A stretch of 64,000 nucleotides of DNA from assembly GCA_043228905.1 (NCBI GenBank), contig JBHGNT010000001.1, forward strand, positions 27,280,001-27,344,000. The letters are read 5' to 3'. Below the pieces are notes generated by a model that ran no database searches, was not told the DNA's origin, and was given only the letters and a program-made list of their open reading frames with translations. Made by a program: the position numbers and the translations under genes. How positions within the stretch are numbered: position 1 is the stretch's first letter; every line of letters begins with the position of its first letter. The stretch is from Azolla caroliniana (Eukaryota; Polypodiophyta). This document shows positions 43,634 to 54,482 of the stretch, piece after piece.

Positions 43634-44110
43634 AATGGTTCGGCTTGAACCGAACTGAACCACGAAACCACAGCTTAACATTTTAAACAATTTGGTTCAA
43701 GTTCAGGTTTCTTTAAACAGTTCGGTTTGGTTTCGATTCGGTTTCAACAATTAGAAACCGCAGTTCAATCGGTTTAACGGTTTTTTTATTTTTTTATTTT
43801 TAAATATTTTGAAATTTTGAAAAACAAAATATAATTAAATTATTTTTTTAAGACAATCTTTTCATTTTCAATCCTTATTCTCACATTTTAGGAAAATCTT
43901 TAAATTTTTGAAAAGTTAAAATTTAAAATAATGAAATATTTTAAATTTTTAAATTTTGAATTTTGACCAAACCACGAAACCTCGATTTTAACGTTTTAAT
44001 GGTTTAACTGTTTGAATCTTTTTAAATGGTTCAGTTTAACAGTTTCGTGGTTCGGTTCGGTTCAAGTTTCAATTTTTTTAAACAGTTCGGTTTTGACACT
44101 CTCAAACCAA
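43634..44110. repeat. Foldback / MITE-like inverted repeat
   Basis: Arms rich in GGTTCGGTTC. 43644-43668 and 44042-44066 are inverted with 24 of 25 bases matching. Weaker pairing extends outward to AATGGTT/AACCATT and inward. The centre is very AT-rich. There is no coding capacity and no clear target duplication. Confidence 0.6.
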
Positions 44111-44290
44111 ACCATTACTGATTGTTACTTATTATGATTGGCACAAAAATATGTCATTTCTTTGGCAATCTTAATAAATTACCATTTGCAATATACAACA
44201 TTTCATGCATATACTCTCTAATCCTCTCAATGAAAATTAACATCGATGGGGGCTCATGGTTAAAAGTCATACAACAACATAAAAAACTAT

Positions 44291-44611
44291 TATCCAATTG
44301 TAAGTATGTTTGGAGTTGTTGTAAGCAAATTCTAATAAGGGGAGCTATTGTTCCTGTTTTGTTGTCTTCTTTGCTACATAGCCTCAAAGCATATCCTCAA
44401 TTATCCGATTGTAAGTATATTTGGAGTTGTTGTAAGCAAATTCTAATAAGGGGAGCTATTGATCCTATTTTGTTGTCTTCTTTACTACATAGTCTCGAAG
44501 CATATCCTCAATTATCCAATTGTACGTATGTTTGGAGTTGTTGTAAGCAAATTCTAATAAGGGGAGCTATTGTTCCCTTCTTTGCTACATAGTCTCGAAG
44601 CATATTCTTTT
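44291..44611 (+). repeat. 111-bp tandem repeat, about 2.9 copies
   Basis: Units begin at 44291, 44402 and 44513 (TATCC(A/G)ATTGTA(A/C)GTAT). Each contains TTTGGAGTTGTTGTAAGCAA and AGGGGAGCTATTG. The third has a short internal deletion. The unit is 37 codons, so an open frame (44122-44592) runs through with repeats of WSCCKQILIRGAI. I regard the frame as a by-product of the repeat, though a small protein cannot be excluded. Confidence 0.9.
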
Positions 44612-44644
44612 CTTGTTTCTTCCGACTCGGTCGGAAGAAACAAG
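44612..44644. repeat. Perfect 15-bp hairpin at repeat/retroelement junction
   Basis: CTTGTTTCTTCCGAC (44612-44626) and GTCGGAAGAAACAAG (44630-44644) pair perfectly around a TCG loop, exactly where the AT-rich 111-bp repeat gives way to the GC-rich gypsy remnant. Confidence 0.9.
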
Positions 44645-46833
44645 AAGGTGGCTCGAGTCAGGTGTGGTTTCGACCGACGTGGTCAAGGGACCATCCAAGG
44701 GCGTAGCTCTGGAGGAGGTAACGAAGATGGTACAAGACCTCCAAATTGCTCAGGCCCGAATGGAAGGCGGCGGCCAAGCGCGAGATCGGCGCCCACCAAT
44801 AGATCAGAGATGCATGTTGTACGATGTTGTCAACCACGTGTGGAGAGACTGCGCTAATTTTACAGACGCACTCAAGAACAATGTTGTGTACCTGTGGAAC
44901 GGCCGGGTATACGCTTGTGAGACCCGAAAACCCCTCGAGCTGAACACCGGCCGAGGGGGGATGAAGAGGATAATGGACGAAGTTACGGCACGACATGTCA
45001 AGGCCAACCACTACTCGGCCTCGGCCAGCATCCGGGTAGACATAGAAAAGGGCACCGCCCCGGAATTGACACCGGATTTTTGTCGGTTATACTGGAAAGA
45101 TTCTCCAGGAAGCAGTTGAAGAAGGAAGAGGCGGACCGTGCGGAGATGCGAATCCAAGAGGTCACCGGGTGGAGGAGAAAACCAGTTTCGTGGAAGCAAC
45201 GTGCTAGAACTACGAGGTTCTGGTTGAAGACAAGCGAGTCATAGGGGCCAGTTCCTCTAACCAATACGACACCCGGAGCGAACCAAAGAAAAATGACGGG
45301 GGGGCGACCGGCTCACGGGAGAAAGAGAAGATGAAATTCTCAAGCTTCCGGTTGAGCTCGGAGATCGAGAAGACAACAGAATTGCGGAAGGTCTTAGAGG
45401 AGTGGATCCTCGATAGTAGGGTGGAACTCTCGTTAAGAGAAGTATTGGGGATCGCAAAGAAGGAGTTCCACGACTCGATTATCGACCTCGTGAAGAGGAA
45501 GCAGCTCTCAACAGAGCCGAAGCTAGAGAAGCCAGTCGAGGTGAAGACGGCCCACATCGAAGAGGTGGCAATGGAAGAAGAGTTTTCGGAGGCCAAATTG
45601 GGCAACAACAACAATGGAGACCCTTATTCGGATCGGGGACGTGAGAGAACCGGTAGTGACTATGATCGACCACAGATCGGAGATAAACCTGATGTCAATT
45701 GACTTCTATAGGAAGGGAAAGTGGTCGATCAACACGAAGCACAACTGAAAGATACGCACGACGACCCACACTACAGAGGAACTACACGGAGCATGTCGCA
45801 TGTCCGGGTGAAGGTCGAAGACGTTGAGATCGACCAACACTTCTTCGTACAGGAGACGTCCTCCCATCCAATGATACTCGACGAACCCTACATCATGGCA
45901 GCTCACATGGAGACGAAGGTGCTAGATAACGGTTCAGCATACGCACGGTTAACAGCCATGACGGATGGCACTCCGTCCAAATTTTGACGGTTCGGCCGAA
46001 TTAGGAGCGGAACCATGACTCTTTCGGCAGCGAAAGCTGAGAGGATTTTTTAAGAGGACTATCAAGGCGTGGGGCCACAATAGTCCAGACATTCAGAAGA
46101 ATCCCCACACTTGTACATTAGGTAGGAAATTTTGGTTCTCCGATAGCAAAGGTTGTACACTAATCGACATCGGTGGTCGGGAGAAGAGACAAGTCAAAGG
46201 CATGCGAAGCCTTGGGCCCCGACGACAAAGTCAGTGGCGTTGTGGAGGTGATCTCGTTAGATGACACCCTCAGGGAAATCGGGAGGGTGATCGATACGAG
46301 CTTGAGCGAAGACCGGATGATTCTGGCTAATTCCACTGAGATGTACGAGGTCATCGAGGACTTCGGGAGGCTGGTCGGACTATCGAGTCGACACCAAGTA
46401 CAAGACTGTGGACTGGAAGGTGAGGCCAGTCGTGGCTCCCTTACCGGAGGACAGTTAGGAGCGAATGAAGGGGGTCGCGATCGACCTAAGTCTACGAGAT
46501 CCGGTCGGCCTAAGGCATCGGGTCACCGACGAAACATTGCGGAAGTTGAAGATCGGTGGGGGTGGCTTTCTACTGTCAGCGGAGGAGGACCGGTTTCGGA
46601 GGATGCTCGAAAGGCACAGGAAAGCCCTTGCATTTTCGTCGGGGGAGATTGGGTGCGTCGACTCGACAATCATGGAACCAATGGTGATCTTCATAGTATC
46701 ACATGTACCATGGAACCTCAAACCAATTCCAGTGCTAAGAGCTCACATCCCAAAGTTGATGGAGCTACTCAAGGAAAAGGTCAACATGGGGATTCTCGAG
46801 CCGTTGAGTGCCCATGACTTATATCATTTCTAG
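44613..46833 (+). pseudogene. Truncated Ty3/gypsy remnant (gag end, protease, RT start)
   Basis: A markedly GC-richer block with plus-strand fragments in order: ITxVVK/VTKMVQDLQIAQARM, WRDCANFTDALKNNVVYLWN then GRGGMKRIMDEVTARHVK (Gag end after a degenerate zinc knuckle); charged coil 45331-45702; protease-like MSHVRVKVEDVEIDQHFFVQ, HPMILDEPYIMAAHMETKVL, NGSAYARLTAMTDG; then VPWNLKPIPVLRAHIPKLME and LLKEKVNMGILEPLSAHDL, the segment just before RT motif 1. It stops there: RT, RNase H and integrase are absent and AT-rich DNA follows at 46834. Several frame changes. From memory this Gag type is common in non-seed streptophytes. Confidence 0.7.
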
Positions 46834-49800
46834 ATATTTAAAGACTTGCGTTCAAAAATTACTAGCAAACATCAAATCTCTATCACTAACTATATCCATC
46901 AATAACATATGAATTTAGAATAAGTCGATTCATTAAATTATCATGTATTTAGTTTGTATAAACTTGGCTAATACGATTATTCAATCAACACCTCATATAG
47001 AGTCATGATTACCTCTTTGTGTTCAAGATAGATTAACAATAAAATCTATAGTGTAATTTCCCATTTATAGTTAGAATATATAGTAGATACGAATTAAGCC
47101 TTTAAGCCATTGTGCTTTATTTAACTAACATTGCAAACATTTTATTATAGAAATTTACATGTTGTGGCATAGTTTAGGCTAGAAAAAGGTTGTAGATGTT
47201 AGAATAAAGGTGTATCATGGCATAAAGAATATTTTTCTTTCTTTTTACACGAGGAAGATCTAGAACACAACCTTTCCCATTATGATTGAGAAAACTGCTA
47301 GAAATGGAAATGTCGACTTTGTGGGCACGGTAATTTCAATGTTTTCTTTACAATATTCAACTCTCATCTAATCTCTTTTAAAGAACCCGTCATCAAGTTA
47401 TTTTCCTCAAAGTTCAAAAAAATACCATATTTTAATTAAGTGAAGCTAAGGATTTTAACTTCACAAATCCATCTAAGAGCATTAACATTTTTTTATCATT
47501 GAACGTTTGCAATGCTGAATGGAAAGTTTGAAGTCTTGGATGAGGTTTACCCATCACCCTTTATGATCAATGAGATCACACTAATTGCAAAAATAGTATA
47601 AAGGTTGGTGGTTTGTTGTGACTACAAAACGGTTTCAATATATATAAATAACACCTTCCAAGTTATAAGTGCATGAATCACTGCAAAAAAATCTTTTTCT
47701 TGAATTGAATATTGATGTTGAGTAGAATCAAGTTTCTTCCATTTACAACCATTAGGTTTTTCATCTTGTTAAAGAACAACACCTATAACATAATTATTAA
47801 TGTTGGTTTCATCCTTGAAAGGTTTTGAGGGGTCAAACAACGTAAACGTAGGAGCAATGGATAAATGTTCCTTAAGAATGTTAGACTATTACTGTAAATG
47901 GTCATTCCTTGGAATTGGTTTAGTGGGCTTAAACATTTGATCTTTTAAAATATCACTAAAATATAGAGTCAATTGTATTGCGAAAAATTACAAATAGATT
48001 TTTGTAGAGAACTAATGAAAACCAGTAATGACTACAATTGTCTTGTTTGCCCTCTTTTGTTGTAATATCCACAAAAATAGAGAATGGTCTTAGTGTTTGA
48101 TAAAACTCGTTCCTTTTATGTGCAAATTTGAACTCACATTTAGTATGATGAACATAATCCTTGAGGGAACCAATTGACTTATTAGAGAGAATCATTACAT
48201 TTTGTATTGATTTAGTATGAGAAGGCAATTATAGGGCTTGTTGTTTAAAATAGCAACAAAGGACAACATATGAACATAAAATACCATCGGTGTCCTATAC
48301 CACAGAATATTACCTCGATGAAAGAATCCAATAGAAGAGAGCTTTGTCTCACCAATAAAGTAGTGGCAATGTCTCAAGGTGTCCTAACAAAGGGGGTAGC
48401 TAAATATCCCCTTTCTATAGCCCAATAACTTATTCTCCTAGAGCACAAATGTCTGATGTCCTTATGGTTTGTCCCAAGTCCAAATATAATTGGTTCCCAT
48501 TTATGTTGCCCTTGAACCATTAAAATAACCTTATCCTAAGGTTATTCGTACAATGGATAACTTCAAAGTAAAGCTATCTATCTAGGTTCATTGTATGCAA
48601 TTAAAGGGCTTTAAGCATTAGAACGAGATTGTACTTATTTATTGAAAAGTCTATTGATTATTTCCAAAGAAGGCGTAAGAATTTTTGCTAGTGAATTTTC
48701 TTAGCCTTCGAAGCAAGCATATTCGAAGTAAAAAATAATGAGATCTCAAGAGGCCGGACCCCGGTGAATGAAATATATAGAGATAGAATATGGTTGTTTG
48801 CGTAACAAGTAAGGAACTTTAAGAAAAAAAATGAGAGTGTACTTGTTTATTTAGAAGTTCCTTGATTCAATTCCAATGAAAAGGTACAAAATTTTGTTTG
48901 TGCTTTTTGTTAGATATTTGCGAACATTCAAAGCAAAAATAATGGGCCTTCAAGAGGAAGCCGGTGAATGACATGTAAAGAGCTTTCCTCCAACATTCTT
49001 ACAAGAGAATACATTTTGCCATTATTGTGAACGTATCATGCATTACTAGGAGTTGGTACCACATTCTTCAATATGACAACCATTGTCATTGGTCACATAA
49101 ATGGAAAAACTTGGCCCTTACTCGTAAAAAAAATCTCCAATTTAGTTCACTACAAGCAATACAAGATATTTAACTGACATGATCTCTTCTTCATTTCAAA
49201 AGCTTAATTTACTTATTTTTGAAACAAGGAAATCAAGAAAAGAACTTTGTGCATGAGCATAACATCCATACTTATACTAGCATAAAGGAAGACTAAAATT
49301 TAGTTACCCAAGTTTACTTGCTAAAGAAGAATGTTAATTGTCAAATGAGAGACATTTGAAATTATTGCATGTATTGCTGAACACTTATGCCTTACAACTT
49401 AAGATTGTACACTCAAGTCTTCCACAATGGCTTGATGTTTGTCCATAATGACTACATTTCATAAATCTAGTTTGTGATACTATATTACTACACAGTAATG
49501 ACCAGAAAAACATGGATAACAAGTATGGCATTTTAACTTTAAATATTGATTCAGTTTGAGGTCAAGCACAATAACAACGCGCTAACCACATTTATTCTTA
49601 CCTTAAAGCAACAACACTATAATTAAATGGATACTTTGTAAAACTCTTACAACTTTAAAATAGCACAAATTTGACTTAGAACATTTATTTCATTGCACTC
49701 CACATTTCATTTAACAAATTTGTATTAGAGTGATTAACCTGAATGCAACTTGTTTGTAGTGGTTGTGTGGCTTTAAAGATAATGATGAGTTCAAAAGCAA

Positions 49801-51347
49801 TGCATGTCCTCAAGTTGAGGATGTCTCCCTACAATTCTAAGGCTCAGCCGAAAGTACACTTTCAACATGATTTGACATTTCATCAATGAACAATTGTGAA
49901 ATAAACAAGTTGCATGGATTTAAGGATTCCTATAGCTTATACACCAATGGTTGACAATCCATCCAAAGCAAAGTTTTACATCACAAAAGCAATTGTGTAC
50001 AAAATATTAATGCCATCAAAGATAAGTGTATTCAATAGGTTGAGCCCATGGTGAGAGAGAGAGATGATTTATTATCTTCAAAGGTCAAATATGGGCTACG
50101 AGACCAAAAATATAACATTTTCACTTAGCACGTGCCAATGAATTCTATAATTGAAAGTGCACACTGTAAATATATGAGAAAATGTTCAAGGATTGGATGG
50201 GATCAAAGATCTGTGGAAAGCACAATCAAACATGATCAAAGTCAAAGTGTTGTATCAAATTATGATACTCAAACTCTTAAATTTGCTCCAAGAGAAAGAT
50301 GCATAGTCGACTAATCTTATCACGTGTGCCTACATGTCCCATTGCACATCAAAATGAGTGTGAACTAGGTCATATGGAACAAATGGTTCAAATGGCGGAC
50401 AATTAGATGGGCTCTAGCATGTGGCAATTTGTGTTATTTCCCCCATTTGACATTGTACACGATTTTGTACTTTGGTGTAATATAAGTAGCTCAATGCATG
50501 AAATGTGAGTTCCACATTTTTCCCATGTCATGATACATTAGGGTTGCAAAAAGACCTTGCTCACACAAAGGAATTTATTGTTGCATCATGGGCTGAGTGA
50601 ATTGTATCCCATGTTTCATGTTTTGCATCCCGGAATACAAAAAATGGGGTTTATGTGTCTTTTGGACATGTTTACACAATTCCCATGCGATTATAGGAAG
50701 TTGGGTTTGAATATGGCAAAATGCTTCCGGGATCTATGGAGAATGGATCATTGAAAGCAATTATAACTAAAACATGTTTGAACATGGTCCATTAATGGTT
50801 GATAAATGTGCATATAAACATATGTCATTTGCCTCCTTGCCATATTGCTCATACAAGATATATAAATTGTTCATATCATACCATTATATCACGTTTTTTA
50901 GTGTAGCAACCATACACAATGAGAGAGAAATAGTTTTTGACCATCCATCCATTGTTTATTGTGTGCATGCAATTATATGCAACCCTTGCAAATCATCCCA
51001 TCTAAGATCAAACATATTCAACTTAGCCTCATTCATGTACAGATGGCCTCTAAACATCTCTTGTACATATGGCAACCTCATTTTTTGTCATCGACAATGA
51101 CATCACTATTTACCTCCGAAGCAAACATGTGGTTGATCCTTTTCGGCTCGTGATAAGTTTGAAATCTTTTATGGCATGTCTTGTCCAACGGACACAAATG
51201 TCTATTCTGATTATAAACGTGAGGATAGATCGTCCATTTGGCATTGCCGTGTATGTGGAGCGTGCACGAGCAAGCACTTTTAATGCGTGTGCGAGTAAGT
51301 ATAGGGCTTCACAGATGCGTGTAGGGTGTCCCCATATACACGAACAA
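46834..51347. other. AT-rich intergenic DNA with gypsy-like relics
   Basis: No gene. The minus-strand frame 47956-48228 has CEFKFAHKRNEFYQTLRPFS, weakly like the integrase EFAYN....TT..SPF.. stretch. A plus-strand patch near 47606-47680 is weakly like RT (CDYKTVS..). The two disagree in strand, so neither is called. A diverged ~200-bp duplication spans about 48628-48980 (shared ATTCAAAGCAAAAATAAT-like and AGCCGGTGAATGA blocks). Confidence 0.4.
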
Positions 51348-51473
51348 ATGCATGTATATCTTTGATAGTTGGGATGTTAATGCGTGTCATATTCCTCAAA
51401 TGTTTGGGGGATGCATGTATATCTTTGATAGTTGGGATGTTAATGCGTTTCATATTCCTCAAATGTTTGGGGG
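51348..51473. repeat. 63-bp tandem duplication
   Basis: Copies start at 51348 and 51411. Each reads ATGCATGTATATCTTTGATA, then GTTGGGATGTTAATGCGT and ATTCCTCAAATGTTTGGGGG, with one substitution. It runs into the first poly-G tract. Confidence 0.9.
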
Positions 51474-51486
51474 GGCAGCGGTATTT

Positions 51487-51869
51487 GGGGGGGGGGGGGG
51501 GGGGGGTAATATGGAAAATCATTCCACGTTATTTGTCATAATATTGAAACTACCATTGGTCAAATCATAGAATGTGACTAGGTGACAACACTTTCTAGGC
51601 CTTGATGGAAGGGACAAAGTAAAGACAAAGTGTTGGCAAGTTGGGTAAAAGGGGGGGGGGGGGGGGGGATCCATCACTTAAAGATCGTATGCCAAATCGA
51701 GCCTATTAAGGAAACATCCACACTGTTTTTTGTTGTTGTTGTTGTCCTTGTAGCACACTGAGATGGGCGCGACCCTTTGGGTGTGGACATTCTTTCGGTC
51801 GTGAGGCGCAATAAATGATATGTATGGAAGAAGGGCCGGGCGGGCAGGCGGGGGGGGGGGGGGGGGGGG
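51487..51869 (+). repeat. Three poly-G tracts in 383 bp
   Basis: Runs of 20 G (51487-51506), 18 G (51651-51668) and 20 G (51850-51869) all lie on the plus strand about 1.0-1.4 kb upstream of the MYB start codon. Long G runs can form quadruplexes and are also prone to length errors in sequencing. Confidence 0.9.
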
Positions 51870-51999
51870 AGGCCTTGGATACTAGGAACCGACCCACCCA
51901 CATGAACCTCACTCGCTCACTCTCTTGCTTTGCTTTCAAAACGGAGTCTGTCATGCGTCATCATCACCATCCATCTATTCCATCATTATCATCATATGT

Positions 52000-52140
52000 A
52001 CACATACATACATACATTATACATACATACATTATACATACATACATACATACACATACATTGTACATACATACATTCTTCCATCTCTCTCTCTCTCTCT
52101 CTACCTTTCGCTTTCTTTTCATTCTCCCTCCTAGTAACAG

Positions 52141-52178
<38 letters not shown>

Positions 52179-52215
52179 GACACAGAGAGAGAAGAAGAAG
52201 AAGAAGAAGAAGAAG
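52000..52215 (+). repeat. Microsatellite-rich MYB upstream/leader region
   Basis: In order: an imperfect (ATAC)n array to ~52075, (CT)n 52085-52102, (GA)n about 52144-52174, and (GAA)n about 52190-52214. A further CT tract follows at 52264-52282. CT/GA and GAA tracts are common in plant 5' leaders, so transcription of the MYB gene may start in this region. No TATA box is asserted. Confidence 0.7.
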
Positions 52216-52887
52216 TTTGAACGTGGGAACTGTGGCGGTCCCTCTCAGTAGAGGGCGGCGCAACTCTCTCTCTCTCTCTCTCGTTCGTTTAGGGTTTCCC
52301 TCCTCCTCCTCCTCTTCTTCTTCCGTAGGGTTTTGCTTCCATCTCTTCACCACCACCAGAAAGATCAGTATACCCCTCCCTGTATTCGCTCGCGTTAAGG
52401 TCGCTTTCTTCTTGCTTCTGTATGCAGACCACAGATCGATACCCTTTGTCATCGGCCTTAGCCGTTTCTTCTTGCTTCATTTGCTTGTCAACGTAGTTCG
52501 CGTCTTCTTCGTCTTCTTCGCGTTAATCTTGGAGCAGAAAGAAGATCCATATACCTCCTCAAGTACAGACTATTTCTGCTTCTCCTTGTTGATCTTCGAG
52601 CAACCTCTCAAGCTTTATACTTATTGGCCAAGCTTCGATCTTTCTGCATTCTGTGCTCTTGTAGCGGAAAGAGCCAATTAATTAGTTTCTTTTCTGATCT
52701 GCGTGCAGCAACACCGTACAATCCACGTTTCACACAAGGTTTGCTTCTGTTTCTATTTCTTGTCTATACCCTGTCCTATTCAATCTATGATAATATCCGA
52801 TTCTGTTTATTCCTCGTTTGTGAGCAGAAGGACCAATAAATAGTACAGGCCATTGTCGATCTTCTGGATTCTTAACAAATCTTACTC

Positions 52888-54482
52888 ATGGACTTGGATC
52901 ATCATCATAATAATGGCGCCGGAACCTGCGCAGAGGATAGCGCCCAGCCGTCTGATTCACAAGTCCCTTCGAGAGATCGAAAGAAAGGTAGGAAAGGTAA
53001 GCAGATTCATTCCATTCCTTTCTAGACTGGTTGAAATGGATCAGCATTGTTAACTCTGTATGCTTGAAGTTCGATCTCCGTCCCTTGTCATTCACAAGTT
53101 TACCTCCATTTCCTTCGTCTGGTTCTTGATGCTCTAAAAGCGTCTTATGTTATGGCTATACTTGTCTTTTTGGCTTCGCCGCGAAAATACTACAGTGCTC
53201 TTCGTTCCATCTTCTTTTTCCCTCCATTTTTCTCTTTTCCTTTTATGAGCTTAACCGTCATCAATTTCTTTCTTTGCCTTTTTTTTCCTTCGCGTTTATC
53301 GTGCAAATACAATGCGCATTTTTCTGTCAAGACACTTGCAACGGCTTTGGATTTTTCCAGTACTCTCTTTCTCTATACATTGAGTTCTTCTCAAAATATC
53401 CGACTTTCATTCTCGCTTTCTTACTCTGCTTGCGAAGCTCTTCGCGGACACACAATGGATTCATTTCTCGCAATCTTTCTTTATTCTAAGGTGATATGTT
53501 TTTTCCATTAGTTTTGGCTTCTTACTCTAAGATCTTAGTTTTGTGACCGGAGTTCGTTTCTGACATAAGAAGGTCTATGATGCCTTCAATATTCTGAAAC
53601 ATAGATCTATTTAAAGGGAGAGAAAAACAATTTTTTCTTGATCCAGGTACTCCATGGACCGAAGAAGAGCATCGTATGTTTCTGGCTGGGTTGCAAAAAC
53701 TAGGCAAAGGAGATTGGAAGGGAATTGCTCACGGATATGTTACTTCCAGAACTCCCACACAGGTAGCCAGCCATGCTCAGAAGTATTTTATCAGACAATC
53801 CAACATATCCAAAAAAAAGAGAAGGTCTAGTCTCTTTGATATCACATCTGAAACTGTAAGCACTTTCCTTACCTTAGAATACATAATAGCACATTTTCCA
53901 TTTATTTGAAATCTGAATGTTTCAGATTTGTTGCTGATGAGAATATCTGGATGTCAAAATTTTGAGACAAGTTTTGCTGCTATTTTTCTGCAGACAGGAC
54001 TTGCAGAAGAAGAAAGGGATGAATCATCTATAGCAGACTGTCCTCATCAACAGTCTCCTTCTTGCACTGAGGACCCTATGAATGCAGCTCCTTGTAGTCG
54101 AGATATGAAAACTGATGCTTCTAGTATAGGTTCTGAAAGTGGGATGTTGGAAGAGGAGGTTCAAAGGTTAGCTGAAAATGCTGCTATGCCACAGTCCATG
54201 CAAGAATGTTTTCTAACAACACCTCCAGCGTTTGCCTTGCTTGTCCCTGGATGGGGTGGCTTTTCATCGTCATCATCACGATGCCCTATTGTCAGACCTA
54301 CACCTATCTTGCCGACTTCCCCGATTCAGATAGATTTATGGAATGGTGTTTCAGAGCTTAACCTCAGTGCGTTCCCTTCACCTCCACCTTTGTCTCTTAA
54401 GTTGTCAGAGCATTCTGCTTTCCAAGCAAATCCTTGCAAGAAAATTAATCAATCAGGTGGCAAGGTGATTAGTGTGGTGTAG
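52888..54482 (+). CDS. 1R-MYB (SHAQKYF class) transcription factor
   Basis: Three exons: 52888-52996, 53647-53855, 53994-54482; GT-AG introns of 650 and 138 bp with agreeing phases; 268 residues. Residues ~29-37 are basic (RDRKKGRKG). A single MYB repeat follows: [51 protein letters not shown], with the three spaced Trp positions of this class (W, W, and Ala in VASHAQKYF). [13 protein letters not shown] block follows, as in KUA1/MYBS-type proteins. The C-terminus contains [11 protein letters not shown], an LxLxL EAR-type repression motif. The N-terminal CCHC finger seen in many KUA1/MYBS3 relatives is not present in this model. Role inferred from family: nuclear DNA binding at I-box/TATCC-type sites in growth, sugar or hormone control. 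The ATG chosen begins [12 protein letters not shown]. Confidence 0.88.

Noticed and set aside
44122-44592. Possible Cys-rich repeat protein
   Set aside because: The frame stays open because the tandem unit is 111 bp; there is no signal peptide, no splice context and no family I recognise. Kept as a repeat.
47606-47700. Plus-strand RT-like peptide CDYKTVS
   Set aside because: Similarity is short and the nearby integrase-like fragment is on the opposite strand; not enough to call an element.
51815-52681. 288-codon plus-strand frame upstream of the MYB gene
   Set aside because: It runs through poly-G, ATAC, CT, GA and GAA microsatellites and has low-complexity content; it is better explained as the MYB upstream and leader region.
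53152-53511. 119-codon frame between MYB exons 1 and 2
   Set aside because: It lies in the 650-bp intron bounded by in-phase splice sites and is a Phe/Ser-rich, T-rich translation without a domain.
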